Positions 46,701-60,086 of a stretch of DNA of 64,000 bases are shown in pieces. Origin of the DNA: Phoronis australis (Eukaryota; Phoronida; Phoronidae). Location of the stretch: NCBI GenBank assembly GCA_002633005.1, contig NMRA01000253.1, positions 11,251 to 75,250 of the forward strand, given 5' to 3'. The position numbers and the translations under genes are program-made. The notes below the pieces were generated by a model. The model searched no databases. It was not told the origin of the DNA and saw only the letters and a program-made list of their open reading frames with translations. The stretch's first letter is position 1. Each line of letters begins with the position of its first letter.

Positions 46701-48725
46701 GAGCCCGATCCTTTGAGCTGAACTCACACGAAATATATAGTCTTCCAGCCACAAAGGCTTCTTGTGCGATTGCACACTATTTATCCAATCCGTATCGAGA
46801 AAAAATATCAAGCAATCAAGTTTTTCGATTTCCATGTTGTTGACTATTCAATGTATAGACCCCTCATAAGTTATGGTGAAGATACACGTATGACACTCTC
46901 CCTGACGGTAGAGTTTATTGGAAACAAATTCCGCGTTATTTTGTGCGTGACGGAGGGAACAAATCACCCTCAACTATTTAGGGAAAATAGATTGCAATGT
47001 TAGCGTGACTAATGCTAAACCTCAAGTGAGTCTATTGCTTGAATTTCGGCATTTTTTAATTGTAGGAACCAGTTATCGAGGCTTTCTAATCCGGTTCATT
47101 GTTTCTCAAAATTTCACTAGTTATTGAATGGGGTTTACATTAGCAAACTCAAAATAATTTATAATTTATTTCAAAGCAGTTTTCCTCCATAATCAGTTGT
47201 TGTGAAATATATATTTTTCATATGTTAGTGTTTTCAACTAAACGATATATTATTATTTGCAACTTGTATCTGACGTCACAAAAGGTACAGGCACAGCGTT
47301 ATAGCTTTGGATGAAAACAGCAATATTCGTTTTTATATGATACTTATTATGATCGTGGACCAACTTTTTTAAGCCCGGCAAACACCACTCATCACTTATC
47401 AAATGTATCCGTAGAAAATTTATAGAGCTTTGGAAAGTTTATTCTTAGAACCGAAACTGGCTTAACTTTCATTTGAGAATGTGACTTTGTAATTTTTATA
47501 TCATTTTAGGCATAAACCAAACAACAAAGTTACCTTAACGCTTCCCTTGCAAGAGTTCGAGATTCAAACAGCGACAAGCGGGAAGACCAACATGATAAAG
47601 TACACGAATTGTGATGTGAGTTTTCGTTGAAGTATTGTTTACGAACTCATAGCCTCGAATGCTACTTTCGTCTTAATTGTTACTTACAAAACTCTAAAGT
47701 TTAGTATGATTTTGTAATGCCAAATAACAACCATGGTTAACTCCATTTGTGCTCGGTTACGGAACCAACCTTATTTCCTTCCGGTGTTTTCCGTGCATAA
47801 AATAACAGGCCCTTGTAACAACGACTTGTCAGTTTTTAACAATATACATGCAAAGTAACCCTAGTTCTAAGCAACGTAAGGTGGAAGAAGACAGAAATCT
47901 TTAATTTTGGCGTTAAGTAGTCTCATTAAAAAGCTTTGACATCAAACATAGCCGAAGGCCTTTGTGGATTGCATTTTGGCTCAAAATGGTCCAACCAACA
48001 AGCGTTCCCGACTGGAAACGAGTTGTCTGTTAGTGTTCAGGCGTCAAAGAAAGCTGGAAAGATAGTTTTTATGCTTCAATTCTAGATTTAAAACCAAACA
48101 GCATTCACCTACAAGGGGAAATTTGAGGCTATAAAAATTGACGCAAGCGAAGATACACGGCGATAGTCTCTTGGTTTATCTCTGGTACTGTTTGCGGTTT
48201 ATACCAAAGTCTAAATGACGAAAACAGTAGACTTAAAGCTGTTATAGGAGATGTTTCCAAATGAATTATTAGAAAACTGTCGAATTGAATGTGAAACTAT
48301 ATCCAAGACCTGACGTTCGGAGCCCCCACATAGGGTTAAACAAACGGGAATTTTAAATAAAGAACAGACCATTGCGAGGTCGCTAACCCAAATTATGATT
48401 TCCCTTCAAATGGCAGCATTTTTGGAATATAGAAATAGTTCATGAATGTGGGAGATCTTGTTTTTCTTTCCTCGCACATTAATCTTCTCTGGGTCACGAA
48501 CCGTGTGACACTATGACATACGTAGTGTGAAGGAGCTCGGCTGTTGGGTTGTTTGTGTGGTGATGAAAAGAGAAGGCCTAATAATCAACTCATTGAATTA
48601 TTTTTCATACAAAATAGAGAGCATGTGAGACAACACATGGTAAAATGTCATCAACTTCGAATTGCTAAAAGTGATGTTTGCTTTTTTGCAAAGGATGTAA
48701 TATTAAGAAACATTATCTGATGATT
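43716..48725. other. Unassigned interval with a few strong splice signals
   Basis: No known protein is recognised. Well-formed signals include a donor GAT|gtaagttt at 45017, acceptor ttccccgacag at 46334 with donor CAG|gtatgttt at 46553, and an open 105-nt exon-like block 47510-47614 (…HKPNNKVTLTLPLQEF…, acceptor tttag, donor GAT|gtgagt). These phases do not join into one reading frame, so a 5' UTR or a noncoding transcript is possible. A perfect CRE (TGACGTCA) is at 47271-47278. One copy of the CAGCACTGAA repeat is at about 45352-45412. Confidence 0.3.
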
Positions 48726-51700
48726 AAAACTCTTTCATAGATCTTCAAAATGAAAAGCACCTATTTAATGCATACCTGTCTTAGAAGAAAAAATGAAATA
48801 TAAAAATTAATTAACTCCTCAAACATATTGTTTCTTGAATTAATGAGATTTTACTGTGTTCTCAATGGAAAATACAAATCAAAGACGGACAATGCTCACT
48901 AGTAGGCATCGCTCATCGAACGGTGATAAGAATCAATAAATCTATTACTGGACTTACGGTACGTGGAGATGGCTACGTTGCGTCGTCCTCTCGAGGACTT
49001 TATCAGGCCACTGAGTTGTCACGTGACTTGTCATGTGATCTGTCGTACAGTTTCCGCGGGATTCTCTTCGAGTCTCTTCTTTGGCACAGGTGACATACGT
49101 CGCCAAGCAGGTGGCAAAAAGGTTTTAGGCTCCCTAGGCAGACAGTTGACTGAAAGCGAAAAAACAGCCTTCCCAGTCATTAACGATATCGTTTGAGTGA
49201 GTGCAATTTTAGTTTGGTGAAAACTAAGAAGTAAAAATCTGAATACCGTGCCAATTTGTAGGTTTAAATTTGGTTTGACCTTACGTTGGTAAGAAGCTGG
49301 TGACATTGCAACAAACTAACCTTAAAATAATTAAATTACTGAAATGAGTCAAAGTAAAACCTAAAATTAATGCATAACTTACAACTGTTCAGTTAATACG
49401 CCTGAAAGCTCACGTGATGCTGACATTCTTCTTTTGTGCCTCTTGTACCAAGGTCAGCAGAAGACGAAGTGTTCCTGTGATCTCTACCAAATCCAATAGT
49501 TTGGTCGAGGCCGTGGGTGTCTTGGGTCTCTTTCTTAGCCGTTCATGTAACTTTTCTATGAAACAAATCAAGTGAAAGAAACGGAAATTGAACTTTCACG
49601 GTGATGATGTTTTGATTAGTTTCAGTGCTTACACGCAATTTCTTGTACAATGTGGGAAGTGCGTGAGAAATTTGAATTCTAATGTTTCGAACGCTATCCT
49701 TGATCAAGGATAATCCCTTCTGCGTAAATGACGAATCACGTGGGGTCATGATCGGAAACTCGATTACCCTAAAAGACATCTTTTTTGTAATAGTCAATGA
49801 ATTTGCAATTGAGAGATTGTCCGTGCCTTAGGTGTACTAAGAATTTCACTCGAAGAACAATCACGTGACACAATGGCATGATGAGTTTTATGTAGATTGA
49901 ATATGGATTTGTCTCGATGGCTTTCTTGTCTTTTACGTACTCGCGATTTAAATAACGCAAAAGGACGTTCACTCCTTTAAGCGATTGCTGTGTCAAATTG
50001 TAATATTAGTCGAAAGCTTGTAGTTCAGTCTGAGAGTTTTTGACGAATAATTTTCGAGAAGTTTTTTTTCTGGAGCATACAGTCTATAAACTTCTCACGG
50101 AGACAAGCCATGTAACACAGTCGCATTCGAAGTTTCACCGAGTTACGCTCTTGACTCAGACTACCGTGACGGCTACACACACTTACATGATGATGTAATC
50201 TAATAGGTGAAATGAGTAAAAAGACTACAAAAGCCGTAACTGAAACCTTGTTAAATATAAGAAATGCGTGATAAGCCGTGGACGCAAAAACACTAGCAGT
50301 CGCCACTCTAACCTTAGTCTTCAGTCCAGTAGGAGCGTATGCTACTTGGGTACGATAACGGCGCGAAAAAGGCATTATTTCAGATGTAAGACCATATGAT
50401 TAAAGGCACGGCAATACGGTAATACAAAACTATTTACCATTTTTAAGTATACGCCAATGATCTAAAAAGATACAAAGGCAAACTTAAAAAATGCAATTAG
50501 GATGCAAAGTGATAGTGAAAACGTGCTCGCCTTTATGCAAAGTAATGTATGGGTCTATGCAGGGGATGGTACTTGGGATTATATGCGCATCCGCCAAACT
50601 GTGAACCGCTCTCAAAAATGACATTAATCGGATATAAGCCAATGGATACAAAGACGCACTGGTATAAAAGTTTTTCATTCAAAATATAGAGCGTGTGGGA
50701 CTGTATATTGGTAAAGTATCACCCACTTGGAATTGCTAAAAGTTTGATTTCTATTCATTTTCAAAGGCTGTAATGCTCACCAGTGGGAATCGTTCATTGG
50801 CCAAGGTGACATACGTCGCCAAGCAGGTGGCGAGTAGGTCTTAAGCTCCCTAGGCCGACAGTTGAGAGAAGGCGAAAACACTGTCTTCCCATCGTAGGTC
50901 GAAAGGTCGAAGCAGGCGGTCGAGCTGCTGGAATGCAGGAATGTTAGGGCCTTCCGTGAACCGGCCAAACGCGCCAATTAAAATATTGCTACGAGTCTTG
51001 CTCATCCGCACGCGTTGTTGGTAAACAGTACATCAGACGCGACATTCAAGGCATGACTTGTGTTGTTCATCCAACCAAAACAAAGCTAAAACAATGAGAA
51101 AATAACTGCGGAAAGAGCTTTTAGGATAACATATTGAATTATTGAAATGTCATGTTCATGTATCTTACTGGCTGACGTTCAATAAGAGGCGGTATTGGGA
51201 CACAAGGTGGTGGGGGTCGATCCAGGGTCGGTTGACTCAGAGGGCAGCATCCCGAAAATTGCGAAACGAGGTTTAAAACATTGAGAGGAGATGTTACCAA
51301 TTACCAAATGGATTATATTAAAAACCTCGTTAGAAAGTATTTTCAAGACCCGACGTTTGGGCACCCACTTATCTCATAGGTTTAAACAAACTGGCACTTT
51401 AATAACGGACGAACCGTTGTGATGTCGCTAACTCAAATTATACCGTGCTGGTCCCTTATAAACGAGATTTTCTTGGAATATAGAAACAATTCATGAATCT
51501 GGGAGATCTTGTTTTTCTTTTCTCGCGCAATTATCTTCTCTGGATCACGAACCATGTGAGACTATGACACACGTGCTTAACGAAGCCAGTCTGTTGGGTT
51601 GTTCGTGTGGTGACTTAAAAAAGAAGGCCCAAAAGTCCACTCATTGAAGTGTCGCTATCTGAAATATGTAAAGAGATCCAATCTTGCAACTCTAGAGATC

Positions 51701-52603
51701 TTCTATGCAGCACAACTACACGATTGACTATTTGTCCGCCATAAGTTTTCTTCTAGAGGGACCAAGTGAAACAACAGCATGCAAAGTTTCACGGAGCTAT
51801 TCTTGATTCACGTTCAGCTCTGTTATAATCCGAAACAGAAAGACGAAACAAGACTTCTCACGGAGACCAGCCACGAGAAGCATTCGCATTCGAAGTTTCA
51901 CTGAGTTACGCTCTTGACTCAGAATCTCTTCACCGTACACACACTTACGTGATACTATAATGACTATGACATATTTGCTTAACGGAGCCAGGCTGTTGGG
52001 TTGTTTGTGTGGTGACTAAATGAGAATGCCTGAATGTAGACACATTGATGTGTCGTTATCTGAAATATGTAAAGAGATCCAATCTTGTAACTCGAGAGAT
52101 CTTCTGTGATGCACAACTACACGATTGACTCTTTCTCCGCAATAAGTTTTCATCTAGAGGCACCAAGTGAAACAATAGCATGCAAAATTTCACGGAGGTA
52201 TTCTTGATACGCGTTCAGCTCTATGTCATTATCCGAAACAGAAAGACGAAACGAGTAGTTCTAAAATGATAAGGCGCTAGCAAATATTATAGGAGGTTAC
52301 TGACCAAAGCACTTTCACTCCTTAAAGGGATTGCCGTGTCAAAATATAGTATCAATCGAAAGCTTATAATTCATCCCGAGAGATTTTTGAAGAGTCGCTT
52401 TCTAGGGGAGTTATTTTCGAGTATGGTCTATGAACTTCTCACGGAGACCAGCCATGATAAGCAGTCGTATTCGAAGTTTCACCGAGTTACGTTCTTGACT
52501 CTGAACGCTATATACACTTACGTGATGCTATAATCTAATACATGAAATTAGTAAAACGATTACAAAAGCCGTAACTGAAACCATGTAAAATATAAGATAT
52601 GTT
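48726..52603 (+). repeat. Diverged edge of the complex satellite array
   Basis: Recognisable but degraded units: anchor AAAACTCTTTCATAGA at 48726, then CGTCGCCAAGCAGGTGGC at about 49099 and again at about 50817, the CTCCTTTAAGCGATTGC segment near 49970, and the long-type tail near 50270-50700. The unit from 50.8 kb carries an internal partial duplication: the ACTATGACA...GAGATCTTCT segment occurs at about 51563 and again at about 51967, separated by a truncated CTTCTCACGGAGACCAGCC segment. Divergence from the inner units suggests this is the older array margin. Confidence 0.7.
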
Positions 52604-54208
52604 AAAACTATTTCGTAGACCTAAAAAATGGAAAGCACTATGAATTTGGTGCATACTGTACATATCTTTTAAGATAAAAATGAAAACTTAAAATTTCCTC
52701 TTCAAACATATTGTGTCTTGGATTGATAAGCTTTTACTGTGTTCTTAAACTTAAAGGAAAATTCAAAGTAAAAGCGGACAATGGTCACTAGTAGGCATTG
52801 CTCATCAAACGGTGGTATGAGTCTCTTCTTTGGCCCATACGTCGCCAAGCAGGTGATGAATACATGTAGGTCTTGGGCTCTCTAGGTCGACAGTTTAAAG
52901 ATGGCGAACGATACAGTCCCAGCGTAGGTCGAAAGGACAAATACACGCAGCAGTCGGTCTATCTGGTAGAATACAGAAATGTTGGTACCTTCAATGAACC
53001 TGCCAAACGCGACAATATTGCTAAGTCTTGCTTATCTGCCCGCGTTGTCGGTAAACAATACAACAGACGCGACATTCAATGCTTGACTTGTGTTGCTCGT
53101 CTTACCAAAACAGAGCTGTAACAATGAGAAAATAACTGCAGAAAGAGTTTTTAGGATAACATATTTAATTGACATGTTCATATATCTTACTGGCTGACGT
53201 TCAATAAGAGGCGGTATTGGGTCACAAGGTGGTGGAGGTGGATCCATGGTCGGTTGACTGAGAGGTCAGGATCCCGAAAATTGCGAAACGAGGTCTAAAA
53301 CTTTGAGAGGAGATGTTACCAAATGGATTATATAAAAACCTCGTTAGAAAGTATTTTCAAGACCCGACGTTTGGGCGCCCACTTATCTCATAGCGTTAAA
53401 CAAACTGTCTCTTTATTAACGGAAGAACCATGATGAAGTCGCTAACTCAAATTATACCATCCCTTTTAAACGACATTTTTTGAAATACAGAAACAATTCA
53501 TGAATCTGGGAGATCTTGTTTTTATTTTCTCGCGCAATAATTTTTTCTAGGTCAAGAACCATGTGAGACTATGACATATGTGCTTAACGGAGCCAGGCTG
53601 TTGGGTTGTTTGTGTGGTGACTAAATGAGAATGCCTGAAAGTAGACCCATTGATGTGCCGTTATCTGAAATACGTAAAGAGATCCAATCTTGTAACGCGA
53701 GAGATCTTCTGTGCAGCACAACTACACGATTGACTCTTTCTCCGCAAAAAGTTTTCATCTAGAGGGACCAAGTGAAACAATAGCATGCAAAATTTCACGG
53801 AGGTATTCCTGATACGCGTTCAGCTCTATGTCATTATCCGAAACAGAAAGACGAAACGAGTGGTTCTAAAATCTTAATGCGCTAGCAAATATTATAGGAG
53901 GTTACTGACCAAAGCACTTTCACTCCTTAAAGGGATTGCCGTGTCAAAATATAGCATCAATCGAAAGCTTATAATTCATCCCAAGAGATTTTTGAAGAGT
54001 CACTTTCTAGGGGAGTTATTTTCGAGTATAGTCTATAAACTTCTCACGGAGACCAGCCATGATAAACAGTCGTATTCGAAGTTTCACTGAGTTACGCTCT
54101 TGACTCTGAACGCTACATACACTTACGTGATGCTATAATCTTATGCATGAAATTAGTAAAACGATTACAAAAGCCGTAACTGAAACCATGTAAAATATAA
54201 GATATGTT
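52604..54208 (+). repeat. Satellite unit 1 (short)
   Basis: First well-preserved unit, 1,605 bp. Its 250-nt frame begins at 52873 with a TTG codon and has no ATG. It differs from later units at scattered sites (for example TACATGTAGGTC before the frame and CTTGACTTGTGTTGCTCG near its end). Confidence 0.8.
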
Positions 54209-55798
54209 AAAACTATTTCGTAGACCTTAAAAATGGAAAGCACTAATTTGGTGCATACTGTACATATCTTTTAAGATAAAAATGAAAACTCAAAATTTCC
54301 TCGTCATACATATTGTGTCTTGGATTGATAAGCTTTTACTGTGTTCTTAAAGGAAAATTCAAAGTAAAAGCGGACAATGGTCACTAGTAGGCATTGCTCA
54401 TCAAACGGTGGTATGAGTCTCTTCTTTGGCCCATACGTCGCCAAGCAGGTGATGAATAGGTCTTGGGCTCTCTAGGTCGACGGTTTAAAGATGGCGAACG
54501 ATACAGTGCCAGCGTAGGTCGAAAGGACAAATACACGCAGCAGGCGGTCTATCTGGTGGAATACAGAAATGTTAGTGCCTTCAATGAACCTGCCAAACGC
54601 GACAATATTGCTAAGTCTTGCTTATCTAACCGCTTTGTCGGTAAGCAATACAACAGACGCGATATTCAAGACACGACCTGTGTTGTTCATCTAACCAAAA
54701 CAGAGCTATAACAATGAGAAAATAACTACAGAAAGAGTTTTTAGGATAACATATTTAATTGACATGTTCATATATCTTACTGGCTGACGTTCAATAAGAG
54801 GCGGTATTGGGTCACAAGGTTGTGGGGTGGATCCATGGTCGGTTGACTGAGAGGCCAGCATCCCGAAAATTGCGAAACGAGGTCTAAAAATTTGAGAGGA
54901 GATGTTACCAAATGGATTATATAAAAACGTCGTTAGAAAGTATTTTCAAGACCCGACGTTTGGGCACCCACTTATCACATAGCTTTAAACAAACTGGCTC
55001 TTTATTAACGGACGAACCATTATGAAGTCGCTAACTCAAATTATACCATCCCTTTTAAGCGACAATTTTTTGAAATATAGAAATAATTCATGAATCTGGG
55101 AGATCTTGTTTTTCTTTTCTCGCGCAATAATTTTTTCTAGGTTAAGAACCATGTGAGACTATGACATATGTGCTTAACGGAGCCAGGCAGTTGGGTTGTT
55201 TGTGTGGTGACTAAATGAGAATGCCTGAAAGTAGACCCATTGATGTGCCGTTATCTGAAATATGTAAAGAGATCCAATCTTGTAACTCGAGAGATCTTCT
55301 GTGCAGCACAACTACACGATTGACTCTTTCTCCGCAATAAGTTTTCATCTAGAGGGACCAAGTGAAAATATAGCATGCAAAATTTCACGGAGGTATTCTT
55401 GATACGCGTTCAGCTCTATGTCATTATCCGAAACGGAAAGACGAAACGAGTGGTTCTAAAATGATAAGGCGCTAGCAAATATTATACGAGGTTACTGACC
55501 AAAGCACTTTCACTCCTTAAAGGGATTGCCGTGTCAAAATATAGTATCAATCGAAAGCTTATTATTCATCCCGAGAGATTTTTGAAGAGTCACTTTCTAG
55601 GGGAGTTATTTTCGAGTATAGTCTATAAACTTCTCACGGAGACCAGCCATGATAAACAGTCGTATTCGAAGTTTCACTGAGTTACGCTCTTGACTCTGAA
55701 CGCTACATACACTTACGTGATGCTATAATCTAATACATGAAATTAGTAAAACGATTACAAAAGCCGTAACTGAAACCATGTAAAATATAAGATATGTT
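54209..55798 (+). repeat. Satellite unit 2 (short)
   Basis: 1,590 bp. Diagnostic variants shared with unit 5 include AAAACGTCGTTAG, CGAAACGGAAAGACG, ATTATACGAGG and GCTTATTATTCATC. Confidence 0.8.
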
Positions 55799-57939
55799 AA
55801 AACTATTTCGTAGACCTTAAAAATGGAAAGCACTAATTTGGTGCATACTGTACAAAAAGTCATATCTTTTAAGATAAAAATGAAAACTTAAAATTTCCTC
55901 GTCAAACATATTGTGTCTTGGATTGATAAGCTTTTACTGTGTTCTTAAAGGAAAATTCAAAGTAAAAGCGGACAATGGTCACTAGTAGGCATTGCTCATC
56001 AAACGGTGGTATGAGTCTCTTCTTTGGCCCATACGTCGCCAAGCAGGTGATGAATAGGTCTTGGGCTCTCTAGGTCGACGGTTTAAAGATGGCGAACGAT
56101 ACAGTCCCAGCGAAGGTCGAAAGGACAAATACACGCAGCAGGCGGTCTATCTGGTGGAAAACAGAAATGTTAGTGAATGAACCTGCAAAACACGACAATA
56201 TTGCTAAGAGTCTTGCTTATCTGCCCGCGTTGTCGGTAAACAATACAACAGGCGCGACATTCAAGACACGACCTGTGTTGTTCATCTAACCAAAACAGAG
56301 CTATAACAACGAGAAAATAACTACAGAAAGAGTTTTTAGGATAACATATTTAATTGACATGTTCATTTATCTTACTGGCTTAGGCTGACGTTCAATAAGA
56401 GGCGGTATTGGGTCACAGGCTGGTGGAGGTGGATCCATGGTCGGTTGACTGAGAGGTCAGCATCCCGAAAATTGCGAAACGAGGTCTAAAATTTTGAGAG
56501 GAGATGTTACCAAATGGATTGTATAAAAAACCTCGTTAGAAAGTATTTTCAAGATCCGACGTTTGGGCGCCCACTTATCTCATAGCGTTAAACAAACTGT
56601 CTCTTTATTAACGGACGAACCATTATGAATTCGCTAACTCAAATTATACCATCCCTTTTAAACGACATTTTTTTGAAATATAGAAATAATTCATGAATCT
56701 GGAAGATCTTGTTTTTATTTTCTCGCGCAAAAATTTTTTCTAGGTCAATAACCATGTGAGACTATGACATATTTGCTTAACGGAGCCAGGCTGTTGGGTT
56801 GTTTGTGTGGTGACTAAATGAGAATGCCTGAATGTAGACACATTGATGTGTCGTTATCTGAAATATCTAAAGAGATCCAATCTTGCAACTCGAGAGATCT
56901 TCTCTGCAGCACAACTACACGATTGACTATTTCTCCGCCATAAGTTTTCATCTGTAGGGACCAAGTGAAACAATAGCATGCAAAATTTCACGGAGGTATT
57001 CTTGATACGCGTTCAGCTCTTTGTCATTATCCGAAACAGAAAGACGAAACGAGTGGTTCTATAATGATAAGGCGCTAGCAAATATTATGTTACTGACCAA
57101 AGCACTTTCACTCCTTAAAGCGATTGCCGTGTCAAAATATAGTATCAATCGAAAGCTTATAATTCATCCTGAGAGATTTTTGAAGAGTCATTTTAGAGGG
57201 GGGTTATTTTCGAGCATAGTCTATAAACTTCTCACAGAGACCAGCCATGAGAAGCAGTCGCATTCGAAGTTTCACTGAGTTACGCTCTTGACTCTGAACG
57301 CTATATACACTTACGTGGTGCTATAATCTAATACATGGAATTAGTAAAACGATTACAGAAGCCGCAACTGAAACCATGTAAAATATAAGATATGCGTGAC
57401 AAGTGTTTGTGAGATGAATGTGCCAGATACAGTATCTAGCTCATTGGTGAGATCAAGCCGTGGACATAAAAGCAGAACTGTCACTAGGAGGCGCCAGAAT
57501 TGTCTTCATTGCAGTAGGATTTATACCACTTCGGTAGAGAAAAGCAATACGGTAATACAAAACTATTTACCATTTTTTAATACACGTGAAGGAACTACAA
57601 AGATACAGAGACAAAAGTAAAATTGCTGTAAGAAAGCACAGCGGTAGTCAAAGCGGTTCCGCATTATAGAAATTTATGTATGAGCCTATGCAGGGACAAT
57701 GCGTGGGATTATAGGCGATATTTAAGCAAAGGAGCCATTAGGTGAGCCACTCCCAAAAATGAAAATATTTCAGATGTAAGCCTATTGACACAAAGGCGCA
57801 GTAAAAAAGAACTTTCCCTATACAAAATACAGAGCATATGGGACAACATATTGTAAATTATCACCTATTTCGAATTGCTAAAATTGATCTTTGTTCATTT
57901 TCCGAATGCTGCATTATTAAAAAACATTTTTTGTTTGTA
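55799..57939 (+). repeat. Satellite unit 3 (long)
   Basis: 2,141 bp. The 250-nt frame is broken here by small indels (near 56110-56230), and the unit has its own insertions such as AAAAAGT after the GTACA at about 55853. It carries the long tail block 57395-57939. Confidence 0.8.
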
Positions 57940-60086
57940 AAAACTATTTCGTAGACCTTAATAATGGAAAAAACTATTTTGGTGCATACTGTACATATCT
58001 TTTAAGAAAAAAATGAAAACTTAAAATTTCCTCGTCAAACATATTGTGTCTTGAATTGATAAGCTTTTACTGTGTTCTTAAAGGAAAATTCAAAGTAAAA
58101 GCGGACTATGGTCACTAGTAGGCATTGCTCATCAAACGGTGGTATGAGTCTCTTCTTTGGCCCCTACGTCGCCAAGCAGGTGATGAATAGGTCTTGGGCT
58201 CTCTAGGTCGACGGTTTAAAGATGGCGAACGATACAGTCCCAGCGTAGGTCGAAAGGACAAATACACGCAGCAGGCGGTCTATCTGGTGGAATACAGAAA
58301 TGTTAGTGCCTTCAATGAACCTGCCAAACGCGACAATATTGCTAAGTCTTGCTTATCTGCCCGCGTTGTCGGTAAGCAATACAACAGACGCGATATTTAA
58401 GACACGACCTGTGTTGTTCATCTAACCAAAACAGAGCTATAACAATGAGAAAATAACTACAACAAGAGTTTTTAGGATAACATATTTAATTGACATGTTC
58501 ATATATCTTACTGGCTGACGTTCAATAAGAGGCGGTATTGGGTCACAAGGTTGTGGGGTGGATCCATGGTCGGTTGACTGAGAGGTCAGCATCCCGAAAA
58601 TTGCGAAACGAGGTCTAAAATTTTGAGAGGAGATGTTACCAAATGGATTATATAAAAAACCGCGTTAGAAAGTATTTTCAAGACCCGACGTTTGGGCACC
58701 CACTTATCACATAGCTTTAAACAAACTGTCTCTTTATTAACGGACGAACAATTTTGAAGTCGCTAACTCAAATTATACCATCCCTTTTGAACGACATTTT
58801 TTTGAAATATAGAAATATTTCATGAATCTGGGAGATCTTGTTTTTCTTTTCTCGCGCAATAATTTTTTCTAGGTCAAGAACCATGTGAGACTATGGCATA
58901 TGTGCGTAACGGAGCCAGGCAGTTGGGTTGTTTGTGTGGTGACTAAATGAGAATGCCTGAAAGTAGACCCATTGATGTGCCGTTATCTGAAATATGTAAA
59001 GAGATCCAATCTTGTAACTCGAGAGATCTTCTGCGCAGCACAACTACACGATTGACTCTTTTCTCCGCAATAAGTTTTCATCTAGAGGGACCAAGTGAAA
59101 ATATAGCATGCAAAATTTCACGGAGGTATTCTTGATACGCGTTCAGCTCTATGTCATTATCCGAAACAGAAAGACGAAACGAGTGGTTCTAAAATGATAA
59201 GGCGCTAGCAAATATTATAAGAGGTTACTGACCAAAGCACTTTCACTCCTTAAAGGGATTGCCGTGTCAAAATATAGTATCAATCGAAAGCTTATAATTC
59301 ATCCCGAGAAATTTTTGAAGAGTCACTTTCTAGGGGAGTTATTTTCGAGTATAGTCTATAAACTTCTCACAGAGACCAGCCATGATAAGCAGTCGCATTC
59401 GAAGTTTCACTGAGTTACGCTCTTGACTCTGAACGCTACATACACTTACGTGATGCTATAATCTAATGCATGAAATTAGTAAAACGATTACAAAAGCCGT
59501 AACTGAAACCATGTAAAATATAAGATATGCGTGACAAGTGTTTGTGGGATGAATTAGCCAGATACAGTATCTAGCTCATTGGTGAGATCAAGCCGTGGAC
59601 ATAAAAACAGAACTGTCACTAGGAGGCGCCAGAATTGTCTTCATTGCAGTAGAAGCTTATGCCACTTAGGTAGAAAAAACGCTAAAAAAGGCAATACGGT
59701 AATACAAAACTATTTACCATTTTTTAATACTCGTGAAGGAACTACAAAGATACAGAGGCAAAAGTAAAATTGCTGTAAGAATGCACAGCGGTAGTCAAAG
59801 CGGTTGCGCATTATAAAAATTAATGTTTGAGCTTATGCAGGGACAATGCGTGGGCTTATAGGCGATATTTAAGCAAAGGAGCCATTAGGTGTGCCACTCC
59901 CAAAAATGAAAATATTTCAGATATAAGCCTATTGACACAAATGCGCAGTAAAAAAGAACTTTCCCATACAAAATACAGAGCATATAGGATGACATATTAT
60001 AAAATGTTACCTACTTCGAATTGCTAAAATTGATCTTTGTTCATTTTTCGAATGCTGCATTATCAAAGAAACATTATTTGTTTGTA
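57940..60086 (+). repeat. Satellite unit 4 (long)
   Basis: 2,147 bp. Variants AAAAACCGCGTTAG, GACGAACAATTTTG and GGCATATGTGCGTAACG are shared with unit 6. The 250-nt frame ends early at a TAA near 58398. A one-base insertion near 59060 lengthens a second short frame beginning at 58947 to 62 codons. Confidence 0.8.
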
